This document shows, piece after piece, positions 7,254 through 14,257 of a DNA stretch of 35,111 bases. Each line of letters starts with the position of its first letter. The stretch's first letter is position 1. Both the position numbers and the translations under genes were made by a program. The DNA is from a virus. The stretch covers positions 1 through 35,111 of the IMG/VR virus record IMGVR_UViG_3300034682_000265. One strand, written 5' to 3'. The notes under the pieces were generated by a model. It was not told the DNA's origin. It searched no databases and worked only from the letters and a program-made list of their open reading frames with translations.

Positions 7254-7441
7254 GCCGAATCTTTCATCCCATATCGGAACAGGAAGCACTGGCCCGGGCG
7301 GCAGAGCTGCCCCTTAACCTCGCCAGATTAACCCGTGTGCGTTTGCGCGGGTCGGAAGGGCGCAACCTGCGTGCCCAGGGCAAAACCAGCCAAGGCTGGC
7401 ACCAGCTCTTTGTCACCTTGAACCGGAGGGCCTGCCCATGA
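7250..7441 (+). CDS. Small hypothetical protein, coupled early gene
   Basis: A 63-residue ORF whose ATG overlaps the preceding stop (ATGA at 7250) and whose own stop overlaps the next gene's ATG at 7438. This tight coupling on both sides is the main support. The sequence is basic (RVRLRGSEGRNLRAQGKTSQGW) without a recognised domain. Confidence 0.65.
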   Translation: MSRIFHPISEQEALARAAELPLNLARLTRVRLRGSEGRNLRAQGKTSQGWHQLFVTLNRRACP

Positions 7442-7893
7442 GCGACGCCATCAAGATTGCCCGTCAGGCCCCCAAGCTCGTCGAAGGGCTGCTGGCCGAC
7501 ATGTTCGCAGCCAATGCCGAAGATAACCGCATCGCCCTGGGCGGGATTTACTCCGGCCAGCAATACATCCAGCTCCAACTGGTCGCCACCTGCAATCCGG
7601 CCGCCCTGCTGGATGACGACAGCGGTGAGGACGATGACGAAGAGGGGCCAGCCATGGCCCCGACTCATGGCCCGCTGGTCACTCACTGGCTGGCAGCCCG
7701 CGCCGAGTTTATCGCCGCCGGTGGTGAAGCCCGGGGGGATAGAGACATCGCCCGGGAGCTGCTGGCACTCGGGGCCGTGCGATCCGTCTATTGGCTGGCG
7801 TTGGGTCAGGGTGAAACCGCCCTGGCCCGGGAGATTGGCGACTGGTGGCGCGAGTGCGCCCCGCTGCACGGACAAGGTGAGGTGATCCAGTGA
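7438..7893 (+). CDS. Hypothetical acidic early protein
   Basis: A 151-residue protein with a strongly acidic central loop (LLDDDSGEDDDEEGP, about residues 60-74) between two helical parts. I recognise no family. It overlaps its neighbours by 4 bp at each end, in the coupled run leading to the replication gene. The acidic segment could mimic DNA or contact a host replication factor, but this is only a possibility. Confidence 0.7.
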   Translation: MSDAIKIARQAPKLVEGLLADMFAANAEDNRIALGGIYSGQQYIQLQLVATCNPAALLDDDSGEDDDEEGPAMAPTHGPLVTHWLAARAEFIAAGGEARGDRDIARELLALGAVRSVYWLALGQGETALAREIGDWWRECAPLHGQGEVIQ

Positions 7894-8147
7894 CCCATCA
7901 CCTGCAACAGGAGCTGACCAGCCTGATGCACCGCTGGCAAGAGACCTATCGGGAAGACGCAGCGCGGCTGCGTCTTTATCAACGGGAGCTGGCCAATGCG
8001 CGCAGGCTGCCTGCCCGACCCCGGGCCAGTATCACGCTACTGCTGCGCCAGTGTGCGGCAGCCCGCCGCATGAAAGCCCATGCGCAGCAGCGCATCCAGG
8101 GCTGCCAATCCCGCATCAGCTTTTTATCTGGTACCGCCATCCAATGA
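7890..8147 (+). CDS. Small helical hypothetical protein
   Basis: An 85-residue ORF with GTG start at 7890 overlapping the previous stop, and a stop overlapping the ATG of the replication gene. It is rich in Arg, Gln and Ala and looks entirely helical, possibly a coiled coil. No family recognised. Coupling on both sides suggests a real gene expressed with the replication initiator. Confidence 0.6.
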   Translation: MTHHLQQELTSLMHRWQETYREDAARLRLYQRELANARRLPARPRASITLLLRQCAAARRMKAHAQQRIQGCQSRISFLSGTAIQ

Positions 8148-10411
8148 GTCGAACAACCACCCGGCTGCCGCTGTCGAAAAGGACACTGCGGCAGCGCATC
8201 GATACCCTTTCCAATGCTCTGCCCGGCGTCAATCTTGACGCCGCTTTCGTTGGCGTACCCGGCCAATCTGATCTGGCGTGGGCCGTGCAAGTTCTCGATG
8301 GTCTCTCCCCCCAGCTCAGCCAGACCCTGTTCAAGCAATACGTGCGACGCCGCAAAGATGGCAGCACCCGCCATGCCCGCAATGGCAACATCTGGCTTCG
8401 TGAGCGAACGAAGCTGGTGCGCGGCCTTATCCAGGCCCTGCCAGTGGACCCGCAGGCCCTGCGCGATGAAGAGAGCCGCAAGCGGGTGGCGCATCAGTTC
8501 GCCAACCAGACGGCCGCCATCTGGCACAACATCGAGCAGGGCATCAAAGCCGGCGATGAGCCGGATCTGCTGCTGACATGGGAAGCCATCCGCCAGCCTG
8601 CCGACCAGTGGGGCTTTATAGGGGAGTTGCCCGAATTCAAAACCGAGGAGGTGCGTGATAACTGGATCCTGAGCGTGATGGTGCGCCTGCTCTCTGCCAA
8701 GTGGTGGGAAAAACGCATCAACCGCACCTGGGACAGACTGCAGGAGCACATCAACATCGTGCTCGGCAAGGTGCGCAAGGGGGTGTCGGCGTATGTGTCG
8801 AACGCCACCATGAAGGTAGTGCGTGAGCGCAAGCGGGCCATGATGCGCTGGTTGGCCGAGTCGGAGGTAATGAACACCCAGCATGACCTGGTGATCTCGA
8901 TGAAGGATTGCTGGGAGGCCAGCAACGCCAACCCGGTGAACCGCCGCAATGAGATGATGGTGCGGATGCGCGGCTTTGAAGATTACGCCGAAGAGCAAGG
9001 GCATGTGGGGGTCTTCTTCACCTGGACGGCACCTTCCCGCTTTCATGCCTGGACACAGAAACACGACGGCAAGACCGTCGAGAACAAGCGCTATGAAGGG
9101 GCAACGCCGCGGGAAACCTGCGCTTATCTGGCCAAGCTATGGAGCCTGACCCGGGCCGCCCTCAAGCGGGCCGATGCCCCCGTCTACGGCTTTCGGGTGT
9201 GCGAACCACATCACGACGGTACCCCGCACTGGCACATGCTGCTCTTTATGCGCCCTGCCAACAAATGGCGGGTAATCAGCACCCTGCAACGCTATGCCCT
9301 CACCGATGATCATCAGGAGCTGGTGCGCGAGATCCAGGGGCGCCCGCCCTTCACCGACATCAAACCCCGCTTTGACTGGAAGGAGATAGACCCGGCCAAA
9401 GGGGACGCCACCGGCTACATCGCCGCCTATATAGCCAAGAACATCGACGGTGAGCATGTGGATGGTGATCAGGAGTCTGACACCCCGGCTGATCAAGGTG
9501 CCCAGCATGCATGTGCCTGGGCCAGTTGGTGGGGGATCCGCACCTTCCAGCAAATTGGCGGCGCCCCTGTCGGGGTGTGGCGCGAGCTGCGCCGCATCAG
9601 CAACGCCAAGAAGCATGGCGATCTGGTGGGCCCCCCCAAGCCGGTGTTGCAAGACCCACGCTTTGAGGCCGCCCGCTTTGCCGCTGATAACGGCATCTTC
9701 CGCTGCTACCTGCAGGCCATGGGCGGCGCCCTGGCGACCCGCGCCGAACACCCCATCAAATTGGCCCACCTCATCGAGGAGCAAGCCAACGCTTATGGCG
9801 AAGACATCAAACGCCTGATGGGCCTGCACACCGCCCGCCTGGGTGTACGCACCCGTTTGACAGGGTGGGAAGTAGTGCCCGCCGGTACCTTCGAGGCCAC
9901 CAAGGCCGCCGAGGGTTCGGCTTGGGGGGTTGGGGTTAAGACGGGCGACAGCCCGGCACCTTGGAGCTCTGACAATAACTGTACGCAGCCGGATCCTGAG
10001 GCGTTCGCGGATCAGTTGATGGCAGAGCAATGGGGTTTATCTCCCTTCTCCATCGGGCGTTTGCGGGCAGGTGCCAGCGTGACTGCGGACGGCTACACCC
10101 TCCGGCTGGAGAACGGCCAGGTGCAGTCGGGCCGAGCGCTCCCGAGCGAGCCGGACTGGGTGCCAGAGGGCCCGTCGCCAGCCGAGTCAAACCAGCCGGA
10201 TGAGTACGCGGTACCGGCAGGCGATCAGGACTGGCCGATGCTGGTTGAACTGTGCGGCAAGGTTTACCAGGCACAGGGCCACGCCGGGGCGCACCGCTGG
10301 ATAGAGATGCTGCCGCAGCCCTATCAGTCAGAGATGTGGCGCGTACTGGAAGCGCTGGATGCGCCGGAGTGGATGCAGAAACAGGACGACTACAGCGAGG
10401 AGTGGGCATGA
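8144..10411 (+). CDS. A: Replication initiator protein A (HUH endonuclease)
   Basis: Rolling-circle replication initiator of the P2 gpA family. It nicks the phage origin, becomes joined to the 5' end through tyrosine, and needs host Rep helicase in P2. The 755-residue product has the metal-binding motif His362-Trp-His364 (in HDGTPHWHMLLF) and the paired tyrosines Tyr425 and Tyr429 (GYIAAYIAKNIDG), matching the Y-x3-Y arrangement of P2 A. I chose the ATG at 8144, coupled to the preceding gene; an in-frame ATG at 8051 would overlap it almost entirely. In P2 the origin lies inside A; I could not pinpoint a nick site here. The C-terminal 150 residues look variable and disordered. Confidence 0.93.
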   Translation: MSRTTTRLPLSKRTLRQRIDTLSNALPGVNLDAAFVGVPGQSDLAWAVQVLDGLSPQLSQTLFKQYVRRRKDGSTRHARNGNIWLRERTKLVRGLIQALPVDPQALRDEESRKRVAHQFANQTAAIWHNIEQGIKAGDEPDLLLTWEAIRQPADQWGFIGELPEFKTEEVRDNWILSVMVRLLSAKWWEKRINRTWDRLQEHINIVLGKVRKGVSAYVSNATMKVVRERKRAMMRWLAESEVMNTQHDLVISMKDCWEASNANPVNRRNEMMVRMRGFEDYAEEQGHVGVFFTWTAPSRFHAWTQKHDGKTVENKRYEGATPRETCAYLAKLWSLTRAALKRADAPVYGFRVCEPHHDGTPHWHMLLFMRPANKWRVISTLQRYALTDDHQELVREIQGRPPFTDIKPRFDWKEIDPAKGDATGYIAAYIAKNIDGEHVDGDQESDTPADQGAQHACAWASWWGIRTFQQIGGAPVGVWRELRRISNAKKHGDLVGPPKPVLQDPRFEAARFAADNGIFRCYLQAMGGALATRAEHPIKLAHLIEEQANAYGEDIKRLMGLHTARLGVRTRLTGWEVVPAGTFEATKAAEGSAWGVGVKTGDSPAPWSSDNNCTQPDPEAFADQLMAEQWGLSPFSIGRLRAGASVTADGYTLRLENGQVQSGRALPSEPDWVPEGPSPAESNQPDEYAVPAGDQDWPMLVELCGKVYQAQGHAGAHRWIEMLPQPYQSEMWRVLEALDAPEWMQKQDDYSEEWA

Positions 10412-10911
10412 ACATGAGTAGCAAACAGACCGTCAGCCGCGAAGAGTACCGCCGCCTGGATAATCGGGTGACCTGCATTCTCCAGCAGCGCTGGCCAGCC
10501 AACGAGATCAGCCAGTGGGTGGGGATGCTCAAGGGAAAGCAGCAGGACGTGGCCTGCGCCATCCTGCGCCGTCGCCATCTACGCCCATCGCTGCTGGCCC
10601 TGCCGGCCCTCGCCGCCGAGGTGCCGAACCCGTTTCAGGCCAAGTCCAGCCGCCCCACCGTGCCGGTACTCACAACAGATGGCCGCTCTGTTGGCCGCCG
10701 CCATATCGTGGACGGGCTCACCCCTGTGGCCATCGACCAGAGCGGCACCATCCGGTGCGCCGTCACTGGCCGCACCCTCTGGATAGCACCGGGTAGCCCG
10801 ACCGACCGCGCCAACCCTGGCGCCGCCGAACGCCTCAACCCGACATACCGGCCGGCACTACACCAAGTAGTGGCTGACCACCGTCAACATGTTGAAGACT
10901 TCGCAAAATAA
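10408..10911 (+). CDS. Hypothetical protein downstream of gene A
   Basis: A 167-residue protein that starts at ATG 10408, overlapping the stop of A (ATGA), so it is translationally coupled to replication. A longer frame exists upstream but would lie wholly inside A. The N-terminal half is basic and helical (REEYRRLDNRVTCILQQRW); no domain recognised. It is the last gene of the early operon, followed by a terminator at 11049-11080. Confidence 0.7.
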   Translation: MNMSSKQTVSREEYRRLDNRVTCILQQRWPANEISQWVGMLKGKQQDVACAILRRRHLRPSLLALPALAAEVPNPFQAKSSRPTVPVLTTDGRSVGRRHIVDGLTPVAIDQSGTIRCAVTGRTLWIAPGSPTDRANPGAAERLNPTYRPALHQVVADHRQHVEDFAK

Positions 10912-11048
10912 CTTTCAATAATCACAGCTCTTCGGCTGCAGGAATGGCCACCATAAATCCCGCCCCTGATCTTCACTTTCGTCTCATCAGTCAGTATCTT
11001 GGCCAGTTTCACTAGGTGCTACAGGTCGCTTCAATCACAGTTCTGACT

Positions 11049-11080
11049 AGCTCACAAAAATGAAGTTTGGCTGAGCTTTT
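11049..11080 (+). terminator. Terminator of the early/replication operon
   Basis: AGCTCA (11049-11054) pairs with TGAGCT (11072-11077), continued inside by CAAA with TTTG, and is followed by TTTT. It lies 138 bp after the last early gene and before the AT-rich membrane cassette, separating the two. Confidence 0.65.
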
Positions 11081-11092
11081 CATTGCTATTGC

Positions 11093-11121
11093 TTGGGTGT
11101 ATTTTGACTCAGTGACATAAA
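11093..11121 (+). promoter_or_regulatory. Candidate promoter of the membrane-protein cassette
   Basis: TTGGGT (11093-11098), a 17-base spacer, then CATAAA (11116-11121). The hexamers are moderate matches to sigma-70 consensus. TGACTC (11105-11110) and GAGTCA (11124-11129) form an inverted repeat across the -10, a possible operator. The flanking terminator implies a separate promoter here. Confidence 0.4.
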
Positions 11122-11191
11122 TAGAGTCAGCATAGGGTGTCACACATATCTAATCGCTGTTCCACACATCCGTAAGAAGGAGAACCGTTCT

Positions 11192-12004
11192 GTGGCGAAT
11201 TTTTTAAGGGATATAAGAATAACTAATCTAACTGTCACGGAGCAGCTCTTGGCATCTATTAACGATTTTTTGGAAGAACGTTGTCTTTCAGTAAATAAAT
11301 TAATTGATCAAAGTGAATTACCATCTGAACAAAAAACAGATCAGCGACTAGCTTTATCTTATATAATAAGATTTGACAATAGAGGTTACAAACTATTTGA
11401 CCCTGATGAAGCGATGAGATATTACCAACAAGCCTCAGTGGTTGAAAGGCTTTTGATCACATCAAGCTCATTTCTAAGTGAACGTACTAGTAGACAATAT
11501 GGAACTTACTTTGAAGTTAGACTGGATGCTGGAGATCCCAATGCTTGTTATATCCAAGTGTCCGCCGATGATAGAGACTCTGTTGACGCAGTTTATAATG
11601 GATTAACAGAGATATTGTTAAAGCACAAAAACAAGAACGGTTGGGTTAGGAATACTTGGACGCAACTATTAGTTCAAGTGATTGGTGTCGCAGTAGGTTT
11701 CGTTCTTAGTCTACTTTCTGCTATTGAAATATCTCCCTATCTCAAAGTTGAAAATGCTTTCTTTATTACTTTCATTTTCTCCTTCCTAATATTTTCAAAT
11801 ACTTGGGGATATTTAAATCAACAGATTTTATGGCTACTAAATTATGCATTTCCAAATGTACGTTTTGTTCGACAAAAGAGAAACACTACTCACTGGTTGA
11901 TTCAGGCAGTTGTCGGAGGAGTTCTCGTGGCAGCTTTTCTATTCGCATTTAATCAAATCATGAATTGGGTAGGAAATATAATGGGTGCTTTTATCTCATT
12001 ATAG
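11192..12004 (+). CDS. AT-rich membrane protein, cargo gene 1
   Basis: A 270-residue protein: about 155 soluble N-terminal residues, then three likely membrane segments (near residues 161-181, 190-208 and 236-258). No family recognised. It starts with GTG at 11192 after AAGGAG (11176-11181). The DNA is distinctly AT-rich against the GC-rich genes either side, and uses codons unlike theirs, which suggests recent acquisition. It sits between the replication operon and the late activator, close to where P2 carries tin and old, both of which block other phages. A defence or exclusion role is inferred only from place, composition and membrane location. Confidence 0.8.
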   Translation: MANFLRDIRITNLTVTEQLLASINDFLEERCLSVNKLIDQSELPSEQKTDQRLALSYIIRFDNRGYKLFDPDEAMRYYQQASVVERLLITSSSFLSERTSRQYGTYFEVRLDAGDPNACYIQVSADDRDSVDAVYNGLTEILLKHKNKNGWVRNTWTQLLVQVIGVAVGFVLSLLSAIEISPYLKVENAFFITFIFSFLIFSNTWGYLNQQILWLLNYAFPNVRFVRQKRNTTHWLIQAVVGGVLVAAFLFAFNQIMNWVGNIMGAFISL

Positions 12005-12027
12005 ATAACACATATAAAATGGTAACG

Positions 12028-12053
12028 AGGCGCAAAAAAAGTGCCGCCTTTTA
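12028..12053 (+). terminator. Terminator-like hairpin between the two cargo genes
   Basis: AGGCG (12028-12032) pairs with CGCCT (12045-12049), followed by TTTTA. It lies 24 bp after the first cargo gene. It may only partly terminate, setting the ratio of the two products. Confidence 0.5.
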
Positions 12054-12083
12054 TTAGGCATAATTATATATCGGAGATGTAGT

Positions 12084-12860
12084 TTGAATTTAGGAAAACA
12101 AGATGGGATTAACGCTCAGATGATTACGAGACCCATACAGCTTTTGGCGGCATGGCTTGTAGGGCTAATTTTCGTAAACGGTACTTTTTTGATAACCGCT
12201 CAAGCTTTCAATTCAATAGAATGGCTCGCTGCAACCTTGGTAATAGCATCAGTTATCAATGTCCCTATTTTTTTATTCTCATTGTTTTTATTGCAAACAA
12301 AATTCAGGCCAGAAATACAGGAGGACCATTATTACAGCCAATATATCAAGGACAAACTTGGTCGTGATATGACTAGTAAATCAATAAGTTTGGCAAAAAA
12401 TAACATTACAGAAACCGTAGTAGATAGCGTTGAAGTAGATAACGTTATAACTGACTCTTTGTGGTCTCAAGTAAAAATACTTTTCAACCCTCACTTAAAT
12501 ATTTCTGATAAAGTTCGTGCTGAACTTGATAAGAATGGCATACCTATATCAGAAGAATTTGGAAGCAAGAGTTGGATTCCTGAATTTGTAGTTTCGATTG
12601 GTCGATATCTGACCTATGAACAAATATCAGTGATTCTAGATAGTATTAAAAGCATACCTGATATTCACGTGTCATTTTCAAATGATGATGATGAGATATA
12701 TGAATGGGATCGCACAGTATTGATAGGCTCATATTTCTATGATGTTGATAGAAAGTCGTATCCTATATCAAAGGCATTGGAATTACTGGAAACATCTGGT
12801 GGTAATGTAAAGGCATTTTATCAAAAGCTATTTGATCGCCAGCGTGATGAAGATACATAA
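12084..12860 (+). CDS. AT-rich membrane protein, cargo gene 2
   Basis: A 258-residue protein with two likely membrane segments near the N-terminus (about residues 19-39 and 48-70), then a soluble cytoplasmic-type domain of about 185 residues. No recognised domain. I use the TTG at 12084, which has GGAG seven bases upstream; an in-frame ATG at 12120 lacks a ribosome site and would cut closer to the first membrane segment. Composition is AT-rich like gene 1, and both are oriented alike with an 80-bp gap that contains a hairpin. Probably one acquired unit; function unknown. Confidence 0.75.
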   Translation: MNLGKQDGINAQMITRPIQLLAAWLVGLIFVNGTFLITAQAFNSIEWLAATLVIASVINVPIFLFSLFLLQTKFRPEIQEDHYYSQYIKDKLGRDMTSKSISLAKNNITETVVDSVEVDNVITDSLWSQVKILFNPHLNISDKVRAELDKNGIPISEEFGSKSWIPEFVVSIGRYLTYEQISVILDSIKSIPDIHVSFSNDDDEIYEWDRTVLIGSYFYDVDRKSYPISKALELLETSGGNVKAFYQKLFDRQRDEDT

Positions 12861-12920
12861 TCCGCGAATGCACGTGGAACTAATTTCTACCACGCTTCAA
12901 TGTTGCTCGATGCTAAACCA

Positions 12921-12946
12921 ACTAGGGACGCTATTGCGCCCCTAGT
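12921..12946. terminator. Hairpin terminating ogr and cargo transcripts
   Basis: ACTAGGG (12921-12927) pairs with CCCTAGT (12940-12946), extended inside by CGC with GCG around a TATT loop. It lies between convergent genes. The stop codon of the Ogr-like gene (12931-12933) is within it. T-tracts on either side are weak. Confidence 0.6.
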
Positions 12947-13182
12947 CCTTTCAATACCAATTGCCGCCCCTCCGGCGTGAGCGCCTCCATCAAGCTGATC
13001 ACTAGTTGGTTCGTGGTCTTGGCCGAGGGGCTTAGGGTGTGGGCGAACGACAAGGTGGCCACCCAGCTGTGGCCACACTCTGCATCGGTGCACTGGCAGT
13101 AGAGATCCGAGACATCATCGCTCAGTCGGTTGGTCTTGGTAATGCGGCCCCGTTGGCCACACACTTTGCAATAAACCCGCAT
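12931..13182 (-). CDS. ogr: Ogr/Delta-type zinc-finger late transcription activator
   Basis: Activates late promoters by contacting RNA polymerase alpha in P2 and its relatives. The 83-residue protein has the exact family zinc motif C-X2-C-X22-C-X4-C: Cys5, Cys8, Cys31 and Cys36. I use ATG 13182, preceded by AAGGGGG; an in-frame ATG at 13203 has no ribosome site. Upstream lies a perfect LexA box (13233-13248), so expression is probably induced by the SOS response. In P2 ogr lies at the far end of the tail operon beside attP; here it is next to portal gene Q, on the same strand. Its targets are probably the divergent P and O promoters. Confidence 0.9.
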   Translation of the reverse strand: MRVYCKVCGQRGRITKTNRLSDDVSDLYCQCTDAECGHSWVATLSFAHTLSPSAKTTNQLVISLMEALTPEGRQLVLKGLGAQ

Positions 13183-13232
13183 TACGCCCCCTTTTCTATC
13201 CAAATCAACAGCCTATCTTGCCACAGAAAACA

Positions 13233-13248
13233 CTGTTTGTTTATACAG
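13233..13248 (-). promoter_or_regulatory. LexA (SOS) box upstream of the Ogr-like gene
   Basis: CTGTTTGTTTATACAG is a perfect CTGT-N8-ACAG with AT-rich centre. On the minus strand it includes TATAAA, usable as a -10. It covers the TAA stop of portal gene Q (13241-13243) and ends about 50 bp before the Ogr start, so Q and ogr can be uncoupled: Q read-through plus a separate SOS promoter. Confidence 0.75.
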
Positions 13249-14257
13249 TTGAACCGGTATTCTCCCGAAAATCGACCCAAAGGGATCGAGGGAGTCCAGT
13301 GCTGTTGACGGCGTCCTGGATAAGCTCGCACAACGGCAGCACCTCGTTGCGGGCATAGGTGGCATCGTACTTCTCGGGATCCCCGAGCCCTCCCCCGCCA
13401 TTGGTCGGAATGATGCCCGCCAACGCCGCCGGAAAACGGTGAGAAGTCAGTACGTCCTGGGCGGTGATCCCCTTGATTGCCGCAAACTCGTCCTTGGTGG
13501 CGATGTCCCCCACCGGAATAAGCTTGATGCCATCGGGCTTGCCGTCCGGGATGTTGACGAACATGGAGCGAAAGTTCCCTACCCCCTTGCTGCTGGCGAT
13601 CATCTCTTTCATCTCTTCCTCGGTATCGTCGTCCATGTTCGGGTCGGTGGCATAGAAGATGAACCCCATGTGGGCGCCATTGAGGAAGTATTTGCGCCGA
13701 AACAGGGTGGCGTCCTGGTTAAGCAGGGCCGACTGCAGACCCCCTAGGTAATCGGGCATGCCATAGACCTGCTGCTCGGGGTCGTACTGAGCCAGCCAGA
13801 TCACATCCTCCGGGCGGTAAATCAGGTTCGGCTTGCCCTGCTGCAGGTAGACAAAGCAGCCATCCTCGCGCCGGCGCAGGTAGACGCTCGAGAGCGGGTG
13901 CAGCCCCACCACCTGGCCAAAGCCGTTTCGCAATTTGAGCAGGCCCGCATCCCCAAACTGCAGGTAGTTGTGCACGAACGCCGTGATGGTGGCGCGCTGG
14001 TTGGTGAAGCGCCCCGCCACCATGTTGCGGCGCGCCATCAGGATGGCCCCGTGGTGGGCGTTGGCCCTCGCCACCTTAGCCAGGCCCTTGCGCTCGATAG
14101 GCGGCTGGTAATACTCGCCGTAGGGGTTGTAGAACACCCCAGTGTAATCGGTCATCCAAGCCGTGGGGTCGATGGCCTCTGGCATGCTGAAGGCCACTGC
14201 GCTGCGGTTGGGTGAGGCGACCGCGTGGGCCGGTTGTTGTTTCTGTCGCTTGGTCAT
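13241..14257 (-). CDS. Q: Portal protein (P2 gpQ-like)
   Basis: Forms the dodecameric portal at the capsid vertex through which DNA enters and leaves. The 338-residue length matches P2 gpQ (344). The core YLQFGDAGLLKLRNGFGQ and the stretch around LYRPEDVIWL/YGMPDYLGGLQSALL are typical of the PBSX-type portal family. The ATG at 14257 overlaps the P stop, so P and Q are coupled on the minus strand, divergent from the rest of the late genes. The 3' end overlaps the LexA box that precedes ogr. Confidence 0.93.
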   Translation of the reverse strand: MTKRQKQQPAHAVASPNRSAVAFSMPEAIDPTAWMTDYTGVFYNPYGEYYQPPIERKGLAKVARANAHHGAILMARRNMVAGRFTNQRATITAFVHNYLQFGDAGLLKLRNGFGQVVGLHPLSSVYLRRREDGCFVYLQQGKPNLIYRPEDVIWLAQYDPEQQVYGMPDYLGGLQSALLNQDATLFRRKYFLNGAHMGFIFYATDPNMDDDTEEEMKEMIASSKGVGNFRSMFVNIPDGKPDGIKLIPVGDIATKDEFAAIKGITAQDVLTSHRFPAALAGIIPTNGGGGLGDPEKYDATYARNEVLPLCELIQDAVNSTGLPRSLWVDFRENTGSTV

